Shown here: piece after piece, positions 24,367 through 36,399 of the stretch
Numbering within the stretch: position 1 is the stretch's first letter
How the letters are laid out: each line of letters starts with the position of its first letter
Assembly (NCBI GenBank): GCA_001692895.1
Contig: KV748208.1
Span: 1,116,001-1,180,000 of the forward strand
Origin: Cenococcum geophilum 1.58
Lineage: Eukaryota; Ascomycota; Dothideomycetes; Gloniales; Gloniaceae
Length of the DNA: 64,000 bases
Direction: 5' to 3'
Position numbers and translations under genes: made by a program
Notes under the pieces: generated by a model
What the model was told of the DNA's origin: nothing
Databases searched by the model: none
What the model saw: only the letters and a program-made list of their open reading frames with translations

Positions 24367-24553
24367 TACACCACCCTGGCGCATCCGGTTAAAAGCGTAT
24401 ATTAATCTTAGTAATTAAACGGCAGAGTTTATACCTTTTGAAGTAATACGCACGGCCACTTTAACGTATTTTTACCTTTTTTAGGTATAAATCTAGGCAT
24501 TTTAATTAGCGTAATCAACACGCGCTTTCAACCGGATGCGCTAGGGTAGTGTA
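24367..24553. mobile_element. MITE with 31-bp terminal inverted repeats
   Basis: The left end at 24367-24397 and the right end at 24523-24553 are inverted copies with three mismatches, all transitions. Ends read TACACCACCC and GGGTAGTGTA. If the outer TA is the target duplication, the TIRs start CACCACCCT, as for TA-inserting Tc1/mariner-pogo elements. It is 187 bp with no coding capacity. It could derive from a pogo-like parent, but it shows no clear link to the transposase at 21994. Confidence 0.7.
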
Positions 24554-24739
24554 CATACATACGTTTTCATGGCGTGCACTTTAAAAGTCTCTTAAAAAGG
24601 ACACATTGCCGATAAGTAAGGCCGGTTCAGGTGCCCGTAATAGGGCACCCGACACTTAATTAAATTTGGTTTAGCGGATAATAAACCCTAGTCTAAAGCA
24701 AGCAGCTATAAAAAGCCAGCACTTAGTGTACCTACAATA

Positions 24740-25130
24740 TTAATAAGTACCTATAAGTAGGAGTACCTATGATTACGGGGAACACCTATAATAGAAGGGA
24801 GTATTTACAATAGGGAGTACTCCTAATAGTGAGGAGTACCTACGACAATGAGGAGTACCTATAATAATGAGAAGTACCCACGATAATAAGGAGTACCTAC
24901 GATAATAAGGAGTACCTACGATAGTAAGGAGTACCTACAATAAAGGGGAGTGCCTATAAGTGGCAGTGCCCGCGATAAAGGGGAGTGCCTATAAGTGGCA
25001 GTGCCCGCGATAAAGGGAAGTGCCTATAAGTGGCAGTGCCTACGGTAACGGGGAGCACCTATAATGTTAGGGAGTACCTACAATGGTAAGTATCTATAAT
25101 AGTTGGGAGTAACGGGGAGTGCCTACAGCG
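24740..25130. repeat. Minisatellite, about 19-bp unit GGAGTACCTACGATAATAA
   Basis: About 20 degenerate copies in tandem. The central copies are nearly identical. Later copies drift to GGAGTGCCTATAAGTGGCA and GTGCCCGCGATAAAGGGGA types, giving a higher-order alternation at 24,940-25,040. Non-coding. Confidence 0.85.
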
Positions 25131-25434
25131 ATATGCCTTTGGCCGGTTTTCAGTGGCCGTCTCTAAATAGCTGGCGTTTAGCTTACGTGTTTCGCTTATA
25201 GATTTCGCGAGAAAGTATATAATTTAATTAGTATTTACATCGCTTTATTTTTATAAATTAGAAAATAGATACTTTAATTATAATGCAACTCTTAGCTAAG
25301 TTATAGTAATTACTAGAGATCTCTGTAAGAGTCTTTACTATAGTTAATTTTGGGCCATCCTAAGAAGAAATATCCCTTAGGATGCCCTACCTAAACCTAT
25401 ATTATACTAGTTTAGTCTTAGTAAATCACCTTAG
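25131..25434. other. AT-rich spacer between two minisatellites
   Basis: No gene seen. Confidence 0.35.
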
Positions 25435-25695
25435 TCGCACGATTACCTTAGTCACACGATTTTCCAGCTCGTACATCACCTAGCTTGTAAGATCTCCTAG
25501 CTCGTAAGATCTCCTAGCTCGCAAGATTACCTAGCTTACAAGATCACCTAGCTTGTAAGATCACCTAGCTTATAAGATCTCCTAGCTCGTAAGATCACCT
25601 AGCTTATACGATTACCTAGCTTATAAGATCACCTAGCTCGCATAATTACCTAGCTCGCACGATTACCTAGCTCATAAGATCTCCTAGCTCGTATA
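25435..25695. repeat. Minisatellite, 17-bp unit around AAGATCACCTAGCTTGT
   Basis: About 15 tandem copies with transition variants (CACC/CTCC/TTACC; CTTGT/CTCGT/CTTAT). Not CRISPR-like: there are no unique spacers. Confidence 0.85.
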
Positions 25696-27049
25696 ATAGT
25701 TCTCCACCTTTATATGCTTGGTAGCGATAAGTTAGGCCAGCCTATGACTTATTTAGTCCTCTATAAAGAAAAGATTCTAATTTAGATATCTTAGAATTAG
25801 CCTTTATCGGCCTACCCTCTTTAACCTAGTTAAAATGTGCTAGCGTTTTCTTAACTGGTATAGGATAGAACTTTTCCTTTAAAGTAGTTAGTAGTCCGTA
25901 TAGCAATAGAGAGGAGAGGGCCTATTAGATTTTATAGGTTTAGAGGCTATAAAGGTTAATCTATAGACGTATAGGTATAAAATTGACCATTGCGCCGTAT
26001 TAGGATATAGCAATCTATGTTATAGTCTTGCTTTAATCTATTAGCCTTTTATAAAAAGGTCTCCTTTTACTTTTAAAAATTCTCGTTTATAGCTCGCTTT
26101 GACTTTAGTAGTAACCTTTACTTTAAATATATTACTATAGTACTAGATAATTAATGGCCTATTGGCGTTTTGTAGGGTAACTAGGGTACGAGTTGGCTCT
26201 AAATTATATATTAATAAGGTAGGAATATTGAGAATAAATATAGAATCTACCCCTTAATATTAGCCTAAGTTTTGACTAAAAACAAGATCTCGTTTTAAGA
26301 ACTAGATCCGATTCTAAAAACCGTATTTTAATTCTAAAGGCTATATCCTAATTCTGGGTCCTAAACGTACTAAATATGACTAAAAAGATATAGTATTAAG
26401 CTAATTGGATTATTTTTAGTTCTGGCTCAAATTGCGATCCTAAAAACTAGATCTAGTTTTGGAGACCAGATCCTAATTCCGGTTTTAGGACATAGGCCAA
26501 TTAACTACTATAAAAAGGGCACGATTTTGAAAACCGGATCTAGTTCTAGGAACTAGATTCTGTTTTTGGGAAATAGGTCAATTAACCGCTATAAAAAGAG
26601 GTTAACTGTATCTATATTTATATATTAGGTTTAGCTCGTTTTAGGACTAGCTACGTAATTATTTATAGGCGCCCCTTTAGCCTCGCTATATAAGCCTTAC
26701 GCGTCGCGGAACAAACTAAAACTAATAAGCATAATTAGTTATAAACTAGTATTAACTAAGCCCTACGAAGCCTTAGTCTAAGCCATATTAGATTAGCTTA
26801 ACTTTTCCACGCCCAATCTTTAATCCTCCGTATTTGCTCACACCTTACTTCCTTCCTTATACTTTTCTCCCTAGTTATTTCCTTATTATAAGACGCGACC
26901 GACGTATACTCAGCCTCCCTACACTTATCTGCCATTATACCGTCCGTTATATACTAGCCTCTTTAATCTCCCCTCCTTATCTACCTCCTGCCTACTATAT
27001 CGGCTCTTAGCGCGTTCGCCTATAATAGCGAATCTCTCTAAATTAGAGA
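25696..27049. other. AT-rich degraded DNA with internal short repeats
   Basis: Copies of a motif of the form TAGGNCAATTAACNNCTATAAAAAG occur near 26,495 and 26,575. Between them are repeated (A)CTAGATC/GGTTTT-type segments. No coding motif recognised. It may be the decayed 5' flank of the FunK1 relic. Confidence 0.35.
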
Positions 27050-29430
27050 TAATTAAAACAAAACCTATCGGGGAAGGACTAAATAACTTTCGCGATTTAT
27101 TTAACTTAACTTATTAGGATCTAGGCATCCCTAGCTCTTTAGACTTATTGCACCAAATAGGCGATAAAGGTATTTATTAATTCGTCTATTATAAGTCTCC
27201 TTTAACACATATAGGGCTTATAAATCTCGTTATTAACCTTACTATAGCGTTATAAAATCTTCCCACTACTTAAGTACTTCCATCTAGTGCTAGCCGCGGC
27301 ACCCTTCACAGTGACCTTCTCCGGCTTAGCTCCTTAGTTGATTCCGATAACTTTAACATTAAATAGTTTCTACCTCTTCTAAATGCGATCCTTTAGAGTA
27401 AACCTAACAAGGTTATCTAGGAAAAGGTATACGCTACTATTATAAAGTCTACGCCTCCCCCCTAACCGCTACCATTCCACATTTAAACCCTACATCGACG
27501 CAATATAAGCAGCTTCGCTAACTCGTCCAAACATAGGAAATACGTAGATGATGTTCTAAAGGAGGAGCTAGGCCCTCTTTACGTGGGGATTTCTAGCTTA
27601 TATAAAGTATTCTTTAGGGGAGTAGAAGGTCTTAAAGAGGCAAGCGCCGCCGTTTTTAAGAAATGCAAGGAAGGGGATAATCTACTATATACTGAGGGCG
27701 GCTAGCGTAACTGGCCTAAAGGCGCGAAAGAACGTGGAGTCCTAAAGTGGTTTAATAAGCTAATTATATCATTTCTGGACTTTATAAAGGAGCATAAGTT
27801 CGTTTTAAAGGTACGATAAAGACTAGTAGAGTATACTTAGTAGCCCTTATAAGGATCTACGGCCGACTAAAAGCTAGATATTAGCTTTATAGATAATCTA
27901 GTAGCTAGCAAAAGCTCCTAATACCATTGGTCGCATATACTTATATTAGGGGAGCTAAAGAGTAATCTAAATACTAATATAGCCTCGAAAGTATAGTTTA
28001 ATTTAGGGAAATATATAAGGGAAGTATTCGCCGCTTAGGATAGTCGTCGCTTTATCCTAAGCTTTACCCTCTATAGATCTATTATGTGGTTATAGGAGTA
28101 TAACCAGGTAGGAGGCATTATATTATTACCATTTAATATTAATAAAGACGGACTATAATTTACCTTGGCGATATTGGGATTTCTTTAAATAGATAAGGAG
28201 CAGCTTAGGTTTAACCCTACTATTCTAATATCGGACGGTAAACAGTATATTAAAATTATGCGTAATGACTAGACTAAGCGTCTTATCCTTAACAAACTTA
28301 TAAAGCGGGTACGCTATATTGCTAGTTAAGCAACTACTTATTAGAAAGCATACCGTAAGGGGACACCTAAGATACCCCTTATTATTAAAGACTTATAGCA
28401 GTACCTAGAGCGCAAGGAAGAAGGTAAACTGCTATATAAGATATTAGAGAAAGGAGTGGTTAATATAGCTAGGTACTATCACCATAAGACTATTTGCGTA
28501 AGTAGATAAGATAATGATATCTTTAATATCCGTAAGGGGCTAGATATTATAAAAGCGATAAACTATAAGCTAGAAGGTTTAATAATGCCTCTAAAACTAG
28601 CTAGAGTATAAGGAAGTATAAGAAAAGGTCGAAGTTTTAGTAGAAAGAGGTCTTCTAGCTATAGCGCCCTATTACCACCCAGTAAGCGCCTATGTTTAAC
28701 CTCTCTAACTAAGCGCCCTATTATATAGAATTGCGTGCACTAATATATTATTACTAGTGACTATAGAAAGCCTCTTTATAAGGCAAGCTCTTGGGCTGCA
28801 ATACTTACTATACTAGAGGGTGGTATTAAAGGATATAAGTCTTTATATACGCAGGCCGGTATTATCTAATATAATATTTTAATAGGCAACCTTATAATGA
28901 ATAAGGAAGATAATAATCCTTCTTAGCCGGTATTCTTAATTAACTTTGATCTTGCGATTAAAGAGAAGTAAGAAGGACCTTTAGGAGTATAGGGCAAAAC
29001 TAGTATAAGAGCGTTTATAGCTATAGGAGTGCTTTTAGGCGAGAAATACTCCTTTAGGCATAATCTAGAATTGTTTTTCTAGGTACTTTTCTGGATATGC
29101 GTATATTATAATCGGTTAGGTAAAGATATCGGTCTAACTAAGTTTAAGTATTGGAACTATAAGAATATTATAAAGCTAGCTAAGTTAAAATCGGGGCTAG
29201 TAGGTAGAGAAGGCCATTTTCTTAACTATATAGCTAAGGTATTTACACCCTACTACTAACTACTAAAGCCGTGGGTTAATAGGCTGCGGAAGGTAGTTTT
29301 CTTAATAGATGGGAAGTAGGAAAAGGAAGATAGGGCGCTTTATTCCTAGATAAAAGAGATTCTTTAGTAAGTATAAAAGGATCTAGAGGTATTAGTAGAA
29401 TAACATTTTATTACCCTATGCTCTTTTACC
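27050..29430 (+). pseudogene. FunK1-type fungal protein kinase relic (RIP-degraded)
   Basis: The plus strand gives an ordered series of FunK1 (PF17667) blocks through TAA/TAG stops and frame shifts: EGLKEASAAVFKKC and NLLYTEGGW with RNWPKGA (27,635-27,730); HWSHILILGELKSN (27,930); EYNQVGGIILLPFNINKDG (28,095); YIKIMRN; IIKDLxQYLERKEEGKLL (28,385), where intact members have KDSWQxxER; GVVNIARYYHHKT (28,455); SLYTQAGII and NLIMNK (28,840), the catalytic loop; FDLAIKEK (28,945), the DFG-like site; KTSIRAFIAIG and FWICVYY (29,000-29,105); then WVNRLRKVVF. About the length of a full gene, so the whole gene was present before mutation. Function in life: a fungal-specific kinase family of unclear substrate. 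Here dead. Confidence 0.8.
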
Positions 29431-29694
29431 GCACGAGTTAAAGGTTTGTAGAGATTTGGGCGGCTAAGGCTAGGTAATAGCCTTGGTCGAAATGTATATA
29501 AAACAGTATAGGGTGGGCTAAATAACCCGGGAAAGCGGATAACCTAATCTTCTGCCAGATCATTAGGTCCCTATACCCTACTATCTTATATAGGCTTTAT
29601 TTTCCATAAAAATATATAATCTACTCCCTAGCCTATTAGAAGCCGCCTTGTACCGCCTAAATAGAGGCCGTAGAAGAATTAATTCCTTCCTCTA
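29431..29694. other. AT-rich spacer after the FunK1 relic
   Basis: No feature seen apart from AT-rich composition. A minisatellite begins at its right edge. Confidence 0.3.
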
Positions 29695-29985
29695 ACTAAT
29701 CCCCTACTTAAATAAGTCCCCTACTTAAATAAATCCCCTATGGGAGCCAATGCCTACGTGTTTTGCCGCCCTATAGGAACCAGTTCCCTACTCTAATAAA
29801 TCCCCCACGGGATCTAGTCCCCTACTCTAATAAATCCCCCGCGCTGATAAATCCCCCGCGCTAATAAATCCCCCGCGCCAATAAATCCCCCGTATTAATA
29901 AATCCCCTGCGCTAACAAATCCCCTACTCTAATAAATCCCCTACTTTAATAAATCCCTTACTCTAACAAATCCCCTCTAGGCGCT
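29695..29985. repeat. Minisatellite, 17-bp unit TACTCTAATAAATCCCC
   Basis: About a dozen tandem copies, with variants CGCGCTAATAAATCCCC and CTTTAATAAATCCCC. It is interrupted near 29,740-29,790 by a GCC(A/T)ACGCCTACGT segment that recurs near 29,980. Non-coding. Confidence 0.83.
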
Positions 29986-30859
29986 AACGCCTACGTATTT
30001 TACCGCCCTATAGGAACTAATCCCTTACGGCTTACATTTCTATACGGCTTTTACTCCCTTATAGAAACTATTAACCACCTCTTTTACTCCCCTACGGAAA
30101 TAAATCCTCTATAAATTCCGTTTCTATATATAGTAACTATATCTTCTACTGCCCTATAAAAACTGTACCCTATAGCTTCTATTCCCATATAGCTTTTACT
30201 CCTCTATAGGAATTAGTAGCAATAACTTCTACTCCCTTATAAAAACTAATCTCTTATAGCTTTTAGTTCTCTATAGGAACTAATACCGGTGTCCTCTATT
30301 CCTTTATAGCTTTTAGTTCCTTACGGGAACTAATACTTATATCCTCTACGGGAACCAATACCCTATAGCTCCCGTTCTCCTATTTCTAAATTCGCCCGCG
30401 TTATAGCCTACTATATAGGCCTTATTATAGGAGTAAGGAAGTATATAGGCTTATATCCCGTATAGGAATAGGAGCTATTTACGCACTAACTACCCGCAAT
30501 TAAGGTTTTAGGAGGGCAGTAGGTACTTTAAGTTATCTAGTTATATTTGTTAGAACCTAGGCCTATAACTAGGGATTTAATATATAACCTCCCGACTATA
30601 TCTATATCTAAAATCGTAGCCGCCTAGAAGTCTTAAAAAGTGGGAAATACTTAGTAGTAAGCGTTTAAATTGCTAACTTAGCCTAGACCCTTATAGTTAT
30701 AGTTAAACTTATTACCTAGTTACAGAACTGTTTCCAGATATTAATAGGATAACGATTTTTCTTCCTTATACGCTAAGGCAAGGGCTACTCCTATAGCATT
30801 TTTAATCTGCGAAATATAAATAATTTAGCATAAAAATTCTTTACTAGGACTTTAGTATT
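29986..30859. other. AT-rich sequence with scattered CTATAGGAACTAAT motifs
   Basis: From 29,990 to 30,480 the motif CTATAGGAACTAAT/CCTTATAG recurs loosely every 40-80 bp with TCCTATAGGA palindromes. It is a degenerate repeat field, and no gene was seen. Confidence 0.4.
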
Positions 30860-33160
30860 CCTACCTATTAGCCGTTAAGCTCCCGTTGTGCTAATTCCTT
30901 AAGCTCTTTATAACTAAATTTTGCCCTACTAGTAACTGCCTTCGCCAGGAAACTGGCCTAAAGGCCCCATCTCGTATTAACGCCTAAGGGAGGGTATTTT
31001 ATGGCTATACGTATTCTGCTTTATATTGCGTCGTTAAAGTCTTTTATATAATTAGTAGTGAGGATTATAATTCCTTTATAGTATTTAAGTTTCCGCAGAA
31101 AAATTAAAGTTAGGTTATTGCCTATATAATCCAATGATCGTTGCTTTATAAATACGTTAGCTTTATCTAATAAAAGTATAGTATTCTAATAGCTGGCCAG
31201 CCGAAAAGCGTGAGAAAGCTGAATTTTAACCTCCTTTAAGTTGGTGGCTAGGTCCCTACTAGATAACTAGAAGAGTTAGGCAAATAGTAGCAGTTTAAAT
31301 AAGCAGAGTATACCGTGTAAAGCGGCTTTTATAGCTCTTTTAAAAGTCCTTCTGTGGTTAAGGTCTTTTTAACTTTAGAAGGACCACTAATACTCTATAT
31401 TAGTTTTCTCTAAGTATAAAGTAGAACGGAGCTCGTACTATAGTAGTATAATTAGACTACGTCCTTTGCCTAGTATAAAATTATTAAACTAAGCCCTATT
31501 TGTATAAGAAGCTGTAAGAGCCTAAATAAGCTTCTTTTAGTTCTCTAGGATGGTAAGGTTTTAAAAGGAGAGAGGGTTCTACTTAATGTTGCTGATATTA
31601 TTAATAGCAAACTCTACTGTAGAATATTAAATTAGCTTTATAGTCTTCTCTGCTTGCAAATCTAGGGGCTTATACTAGAGCTTATTATTAAGACTAAACC
31701 CTAATATAGTTGGGCTGTAAATAAGCAAGTCCTTATATTTTAACTCGGTAGGTTCCTTACTATTACTCTTAACTTTATTAAGTTTCTTCTCTACTGGTTT
31801 ACTAAAACAAATCGTCTAAATATTATTGGTTTGGTATTTTCGCTACTTATTAATGCTAGGTTTAATATAGTTTGGATTATCCTTTTAGAAGAGTACTGGG
31901 TTAACTATAATCCAACTATTAATAGATAATCTAATAGGCTTTCCTTTCTCTATATAAAAGGCTTTGCCTTTATACTGTTGGTGGCGTATCCCCATTAATA
32001 AAATTAATTTATAACCGCTATTAGCAAGTTCTTGCTTCTCCTCCTCTACGTTAGGGTGGTATTTAAGGGGATAATATATAAGGCTATGTATCGGCTTTAA
32101 CCCCTAGAACTTTTAAATAGTAGCTACGGTTACAGCCTTACCAAATTTTTTGCTATTAAAATCCAGATACTAACCTTAAATGCGGAAATATTTATCTCCT
32201 TTATCGTCCTCTTTTACCTTACCTGAGTTAAATCTTGTATATCTATGCTTCTTAGTACCATAGCATTTCCTATATACCAATTTATTTGACTTAAAGAGAG
32301 TCTAAAGCAGATTAAATGTAATTTCTCCGCTTTCTTATAGCGATATAAGGCGCTGTTTTGTTAAGGTATATGTATCCCTAATATAGTTCACTAAGAGGTT
32401 AAGGTGGGTGCTGTTTTTTGGGGCTCCCTTATAAGCTTCTAGCTTGGGAAGGAAGTAGTATAATATATTCCACTTAACCTGGTTTTAAGTTAGTAGCCGA
32501 TCTAGGACCTAATAGATAGGGTTTTATACCGTAGGTTTATCTTCCTTAAGGAAAGTTCTATCTATACCTTATAGAATGGACCTAAGTATATCCCGCAGGC
32601 CTTTAGACTTAACGTTAATAAGGTACGTCGTGCATTTAGTCTTCTTGTCTATTGTTTTGCCGTTAGTAATATAAATCTAGTGGCTATTTTTATGCTTACT
32701 AATGCGTATACGAATAATAAATATGTATTTGTTATATGCGTCCACCTTAGAAGGTGCTGAAAAGGATTTAACTATTTTGTACTTTAAGGTCGTATTATCC
32801 TAGCTATATACGGCAAATCAGCTAGGGTTATACTTTCGGTTTGGCAGGGATATATATTTTATTAACTATCTTATACTCTACCTTTAAAGCTTAGGCTCTT
32901 GGTTCTTAAGGTTAGGAACTGTCTATAGCTTAAGGCTTAGTAGCCTTAGAAGTGTCTATAGCGCTAGGTGTTACTTTTACTACCTTTAATATGTCCTTAA
33001 GCAGCTCCGCGAGGTAAAGGATAGTAACTGGGTCTGAGGGCAGTATAACTAGGCTAGAAAGAGGCGTTTGCGGACTTCTGCAGCTAGGAGGGATGTCTAG
33101 AGATACCTTATATGGCTTTATAGTCTTAGGCTGGTTTAATATTATTGCTTTATAAAGCTT
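30860..33160 (-). pseudogene. DUF7025 / AAA+ ATPase relic (RIP-degraded)
   Basis: Read right to left. An N-terminal region of Pro/Ser/Leu type (SLDIPPSCRSP, about 33,090). A DUF7025-type block at 32,200-31,860: YLDFNSKKFGKA, LIYYPLKYHPN, YKLILLMGIRHQQYKGKAF, SWIIVNPVLF. Then an AAA+ module: GKGRSLIILL just before a destroyed Walker A (31,470-31,420), ILLLDKANVF (31,180), the Walker B site with DEAD changed to DKAN, KYYKGIIILTTNYI (31,080) and SRIRIAIKYPPLG, the sensor and arginine-finger region. Stops are spread through all parts. Fungal AAA proteins of this type are host genes of unknown role, not known transposon components. Assignment rests on motif order. Confidence 0.72.
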
Positions 33161-36100
33161 TAGTAATGTAGTGCTAAGTTAAAGTATAAAACTAGTAATA
33201 AGCTAAGTGTATAAAGTGAGGAGCTAAGTATAGAAAAGGTTGATAGTATTAGTTCTTAAATAAGATCCGCCCTCTTTATATCTAGTGATGCGACATACTA
33301 CGCGAATGCTTTCCCCTATTTATCCTAGGAGACGCTATATTATATATATTAACATTAGTTCTAATATAGTAGAGGACTAAGTAAATATTATATAATCTGC
33401 TATAACTATAAAAATAGAGCTAAGACCTGTATTTGGGATCTTAATTCCGGCGCTAGAGCGGCGCAAAAAGGACATTTAACTGCTCTAATTAATGCGTAGA
33501 AGCCTAACGGATATTAAGGACCTATTTTCGTTATTAAAGCCAATATATATGTCTTTATTTTTAAATACTAGCGCGTAAGTTCGCTTTTAAATACTAGCGT
33601 ATAAGTTCGCTTCTAAATACTAGCGTACGAGTTCGCTTCTATATTAGACTATATATTCGCTAGGTAGGCCTAGAAAATTAAAGTTATACCCTTAGGATAA
33701 AATAACTTATTAGGTTATATATAAAAACCTATTATAAATTTAAGACTTTATTAACTTCTCGCTCTTCTCTATATAAGTGCTAGTATATAATGAGATCTAT
33801 ATACATAACGTCCACTTTTAGTTAGTGTAAATATTGGTAAGAGTTAGAATGCAATACTTGCCCCATAGTAGTACAGATATTGCGTACAATTTAAGGCCCT
33901 ACTAGGCTGAGGATAAACAACCTTAAAATGTCCAGACATCGTTGTTGGGTACTAACACTACTATCTATTCCTCCTAGTCCTATAACTACGACACTCCTCT
34001 ATATCTTACTATATTGAACTCTGTATATACGTTAGAGAATATAGAGTATAATACCTATTTATAAGATTTGTGTATATACCCTACTATTATACCATTAGAT
34101 CCTATTTAGTAGCGGTGTAATTATAGTAAGTACTAATTTTACTATCTTCTAGTGGTGCTAACGTCTTACGTAAAATTAGCTGCTCTTATAATTTATATAC
34201 TGCCTTCTCATTATACGGACTTAAGACAACTACTTACACGCGCTTACTATAGACATTCTATCCTTATACACTACCTTTAAAAAGCTTAAGTTTTATAACT
34301 CTACCGTTATAAGCGAGACTAGAAGGACGGTTAATGTTACTAATAAGGTAGTAGAGGACAATTAAAAGTTAAAAGGAATATTTAAAGATAAAGTACGCTT
34401 TTAACTTCTTAGTATAAAGATTATGCTGTTACTAAGTCCTATCTAGACCAAATAAGATGGGGAGGTTAAAGGTAACTAAATAGGCCCTTATAAGTTAATA
34501 GTATAAGGACCATTTTAGCGCACTATAGCGGTTATTATAAAACATGGCAGTAGTAGGTATATTACGGTCTTTAAAGTTTATACTAAAACGGATTATTAAC
34601 CTATTATAACTTATAATGTATTAGACGGAATAACTATAATTATCTTAGAATCTACTAAATATTGCTAGGTTATAAACAGCGCCAAAGTCAAGTACATCTT
34701 ATAACGTTTATTAGATATTTACGTCTTAGTTATATATTTTTCTATAAGTTTTGTATATATGTTATAAGGGATAGTAATAAATAGGAAATGCACCTGTGGT
34801 TATAGAAATAATATAGTTAATCTATTACTTAGGCCCTCCCTAATATATATAAGAATGACTTTAGCGGCTTTAGCGGTAAGTAGTAAGGTTAGGGTTTAAA
34901 GATAGAAAGAATGGTCTACTCTAATTAGTCCTGTTAACTATATAGTTAAGGAATTACGCACCTCTAATATGCCCCTATTTTAAAGATGCTTCCTCTAAAA
35001 TAGGGGGGTTACTAGGATTACATAGTTATATCTTAAGCTTATAGTAGTCTAGACGTTAATTAATAATATTTATATAGATAATATTAAAGAAACATACTTT
35101 CTAAAAATGCCCTTATATTTTCTTGCCTTAGTGTATTTGTTATTACCTTTTATATCTAATCTATTGCAATCTATATAGGAGGGAGGTCTCGCGCCTCTAA
35201 ATAGCGCTGCGCATTGTCTAAGAGCTAATTAAATTATTTATATAGTAGCGTAGATAGACTGGAGAAAGACAAGGTGTAGAAGATTAAGGTTATAAAGTCT
35301 AGCTTCTGTAGTTCTAACCATTGTGATTGGCTTTTTTTAGTACCGTTAGATAATTTTTTAATATTAAACCCTATCCTTTAGACTGGTAAAGGCTTTTCCT
35401 CTTATATAAGTTTAACTATCTTATCTAGGCCTCTTTAGACCGTAATCTGCGCTAAAAGGTTAAATACTCTAACGCTTAGTTCCTTAGAAAGAACATAATT
35501 AATATTATTAAGTTTAAATATGCGCTTACTAATCTCATCTAATTTTAGGAAGATCTTATGCGGCATAATAAATAAATAATAAGGGATATAGAAGAAGCGA
35601 ATAGTTGTTCTCTAAGTTTAGAAGTAAATAGCTACTATCTATATTTGGGTACAAACTTGCCGTTTTATATTAGAAGTTGCTAAGGTGCCCCATTTTTACT
35701 AATTCAGGTAGTAGCACGTCTAGAACTGACCTTATATGCTAAGCTGGCGGCTTGTCGAAAACTAAAAGCGTAATGTGGCACCTTTTAGCAATTAAGCGTT
35801 TCAGTTATCGATATACCACGATTAAGTGGTTCCCCTATATAAGCTTAACTATTACTTATATAACGGCTGCTATAAGTATTAGCACAGCCTAGAATATATA
35901 GTCTAACCACGAAGTAAGGCGCAGCAGTATAGAGAGTTGCGGCTCGCGCCACAAATCTATATATAGGTGCGAAAACATAGTATAATAATGTAAATATTTT
36001 ACTACGCTATTTAGGGACTTAAAATGGGTGGTCACTAAGATATAGTTTCGCGTTTATTAGTTATATAGGGGGTAAGCGGTATAAAGAAGTCCTTAAAGCT

Positions 36101-36399
36101 ATTAGGGGTTATATGCTAATAGATAGGATATTTGTACTAATCTAGCTATATAATGTATATTTGTTTCCCTATAGTGGACTTTCTTTAATAACCAGATGCT
36201 TAAATAAAACTTTACCGCTTTAGACAAAATTGGATAATAAAGAGAAGAAGAGATTTTAGAGACTAACTCCTTTAGGGAAATTGGAATTATTTCTTAATGT
36301 TGGTATAGTATATATAATTCTATAGATAAAATAGTAAGGGAATCTAGCAGCAAATAGGATGAAGTGCTATAGTTATAATAGGCCTTACTCCATAAGAAC
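33161..36399. other. AT-rich degraded DNA, no family recognised
   Basis: Minus-strand stretches read like old protein sequence (for example MPHKIFLKLDEISKRIFKLN near 35,570 and LVFDKPPA near 35,770), but I recognise no domain. Near 33,550-33,640 a short unit with TACTAGCGTA(C/T)(G/A)AGTTCGCTT repeats four times. Confidence 0.4.

Noticed and set aside
25435..25695. CRISPR-like regular array (also 24740-25130, 29695-29985, 40217-40745)
   Set aside because: Units are tandem with no unique spacers, and the host is a fungus. They are minisatellites.
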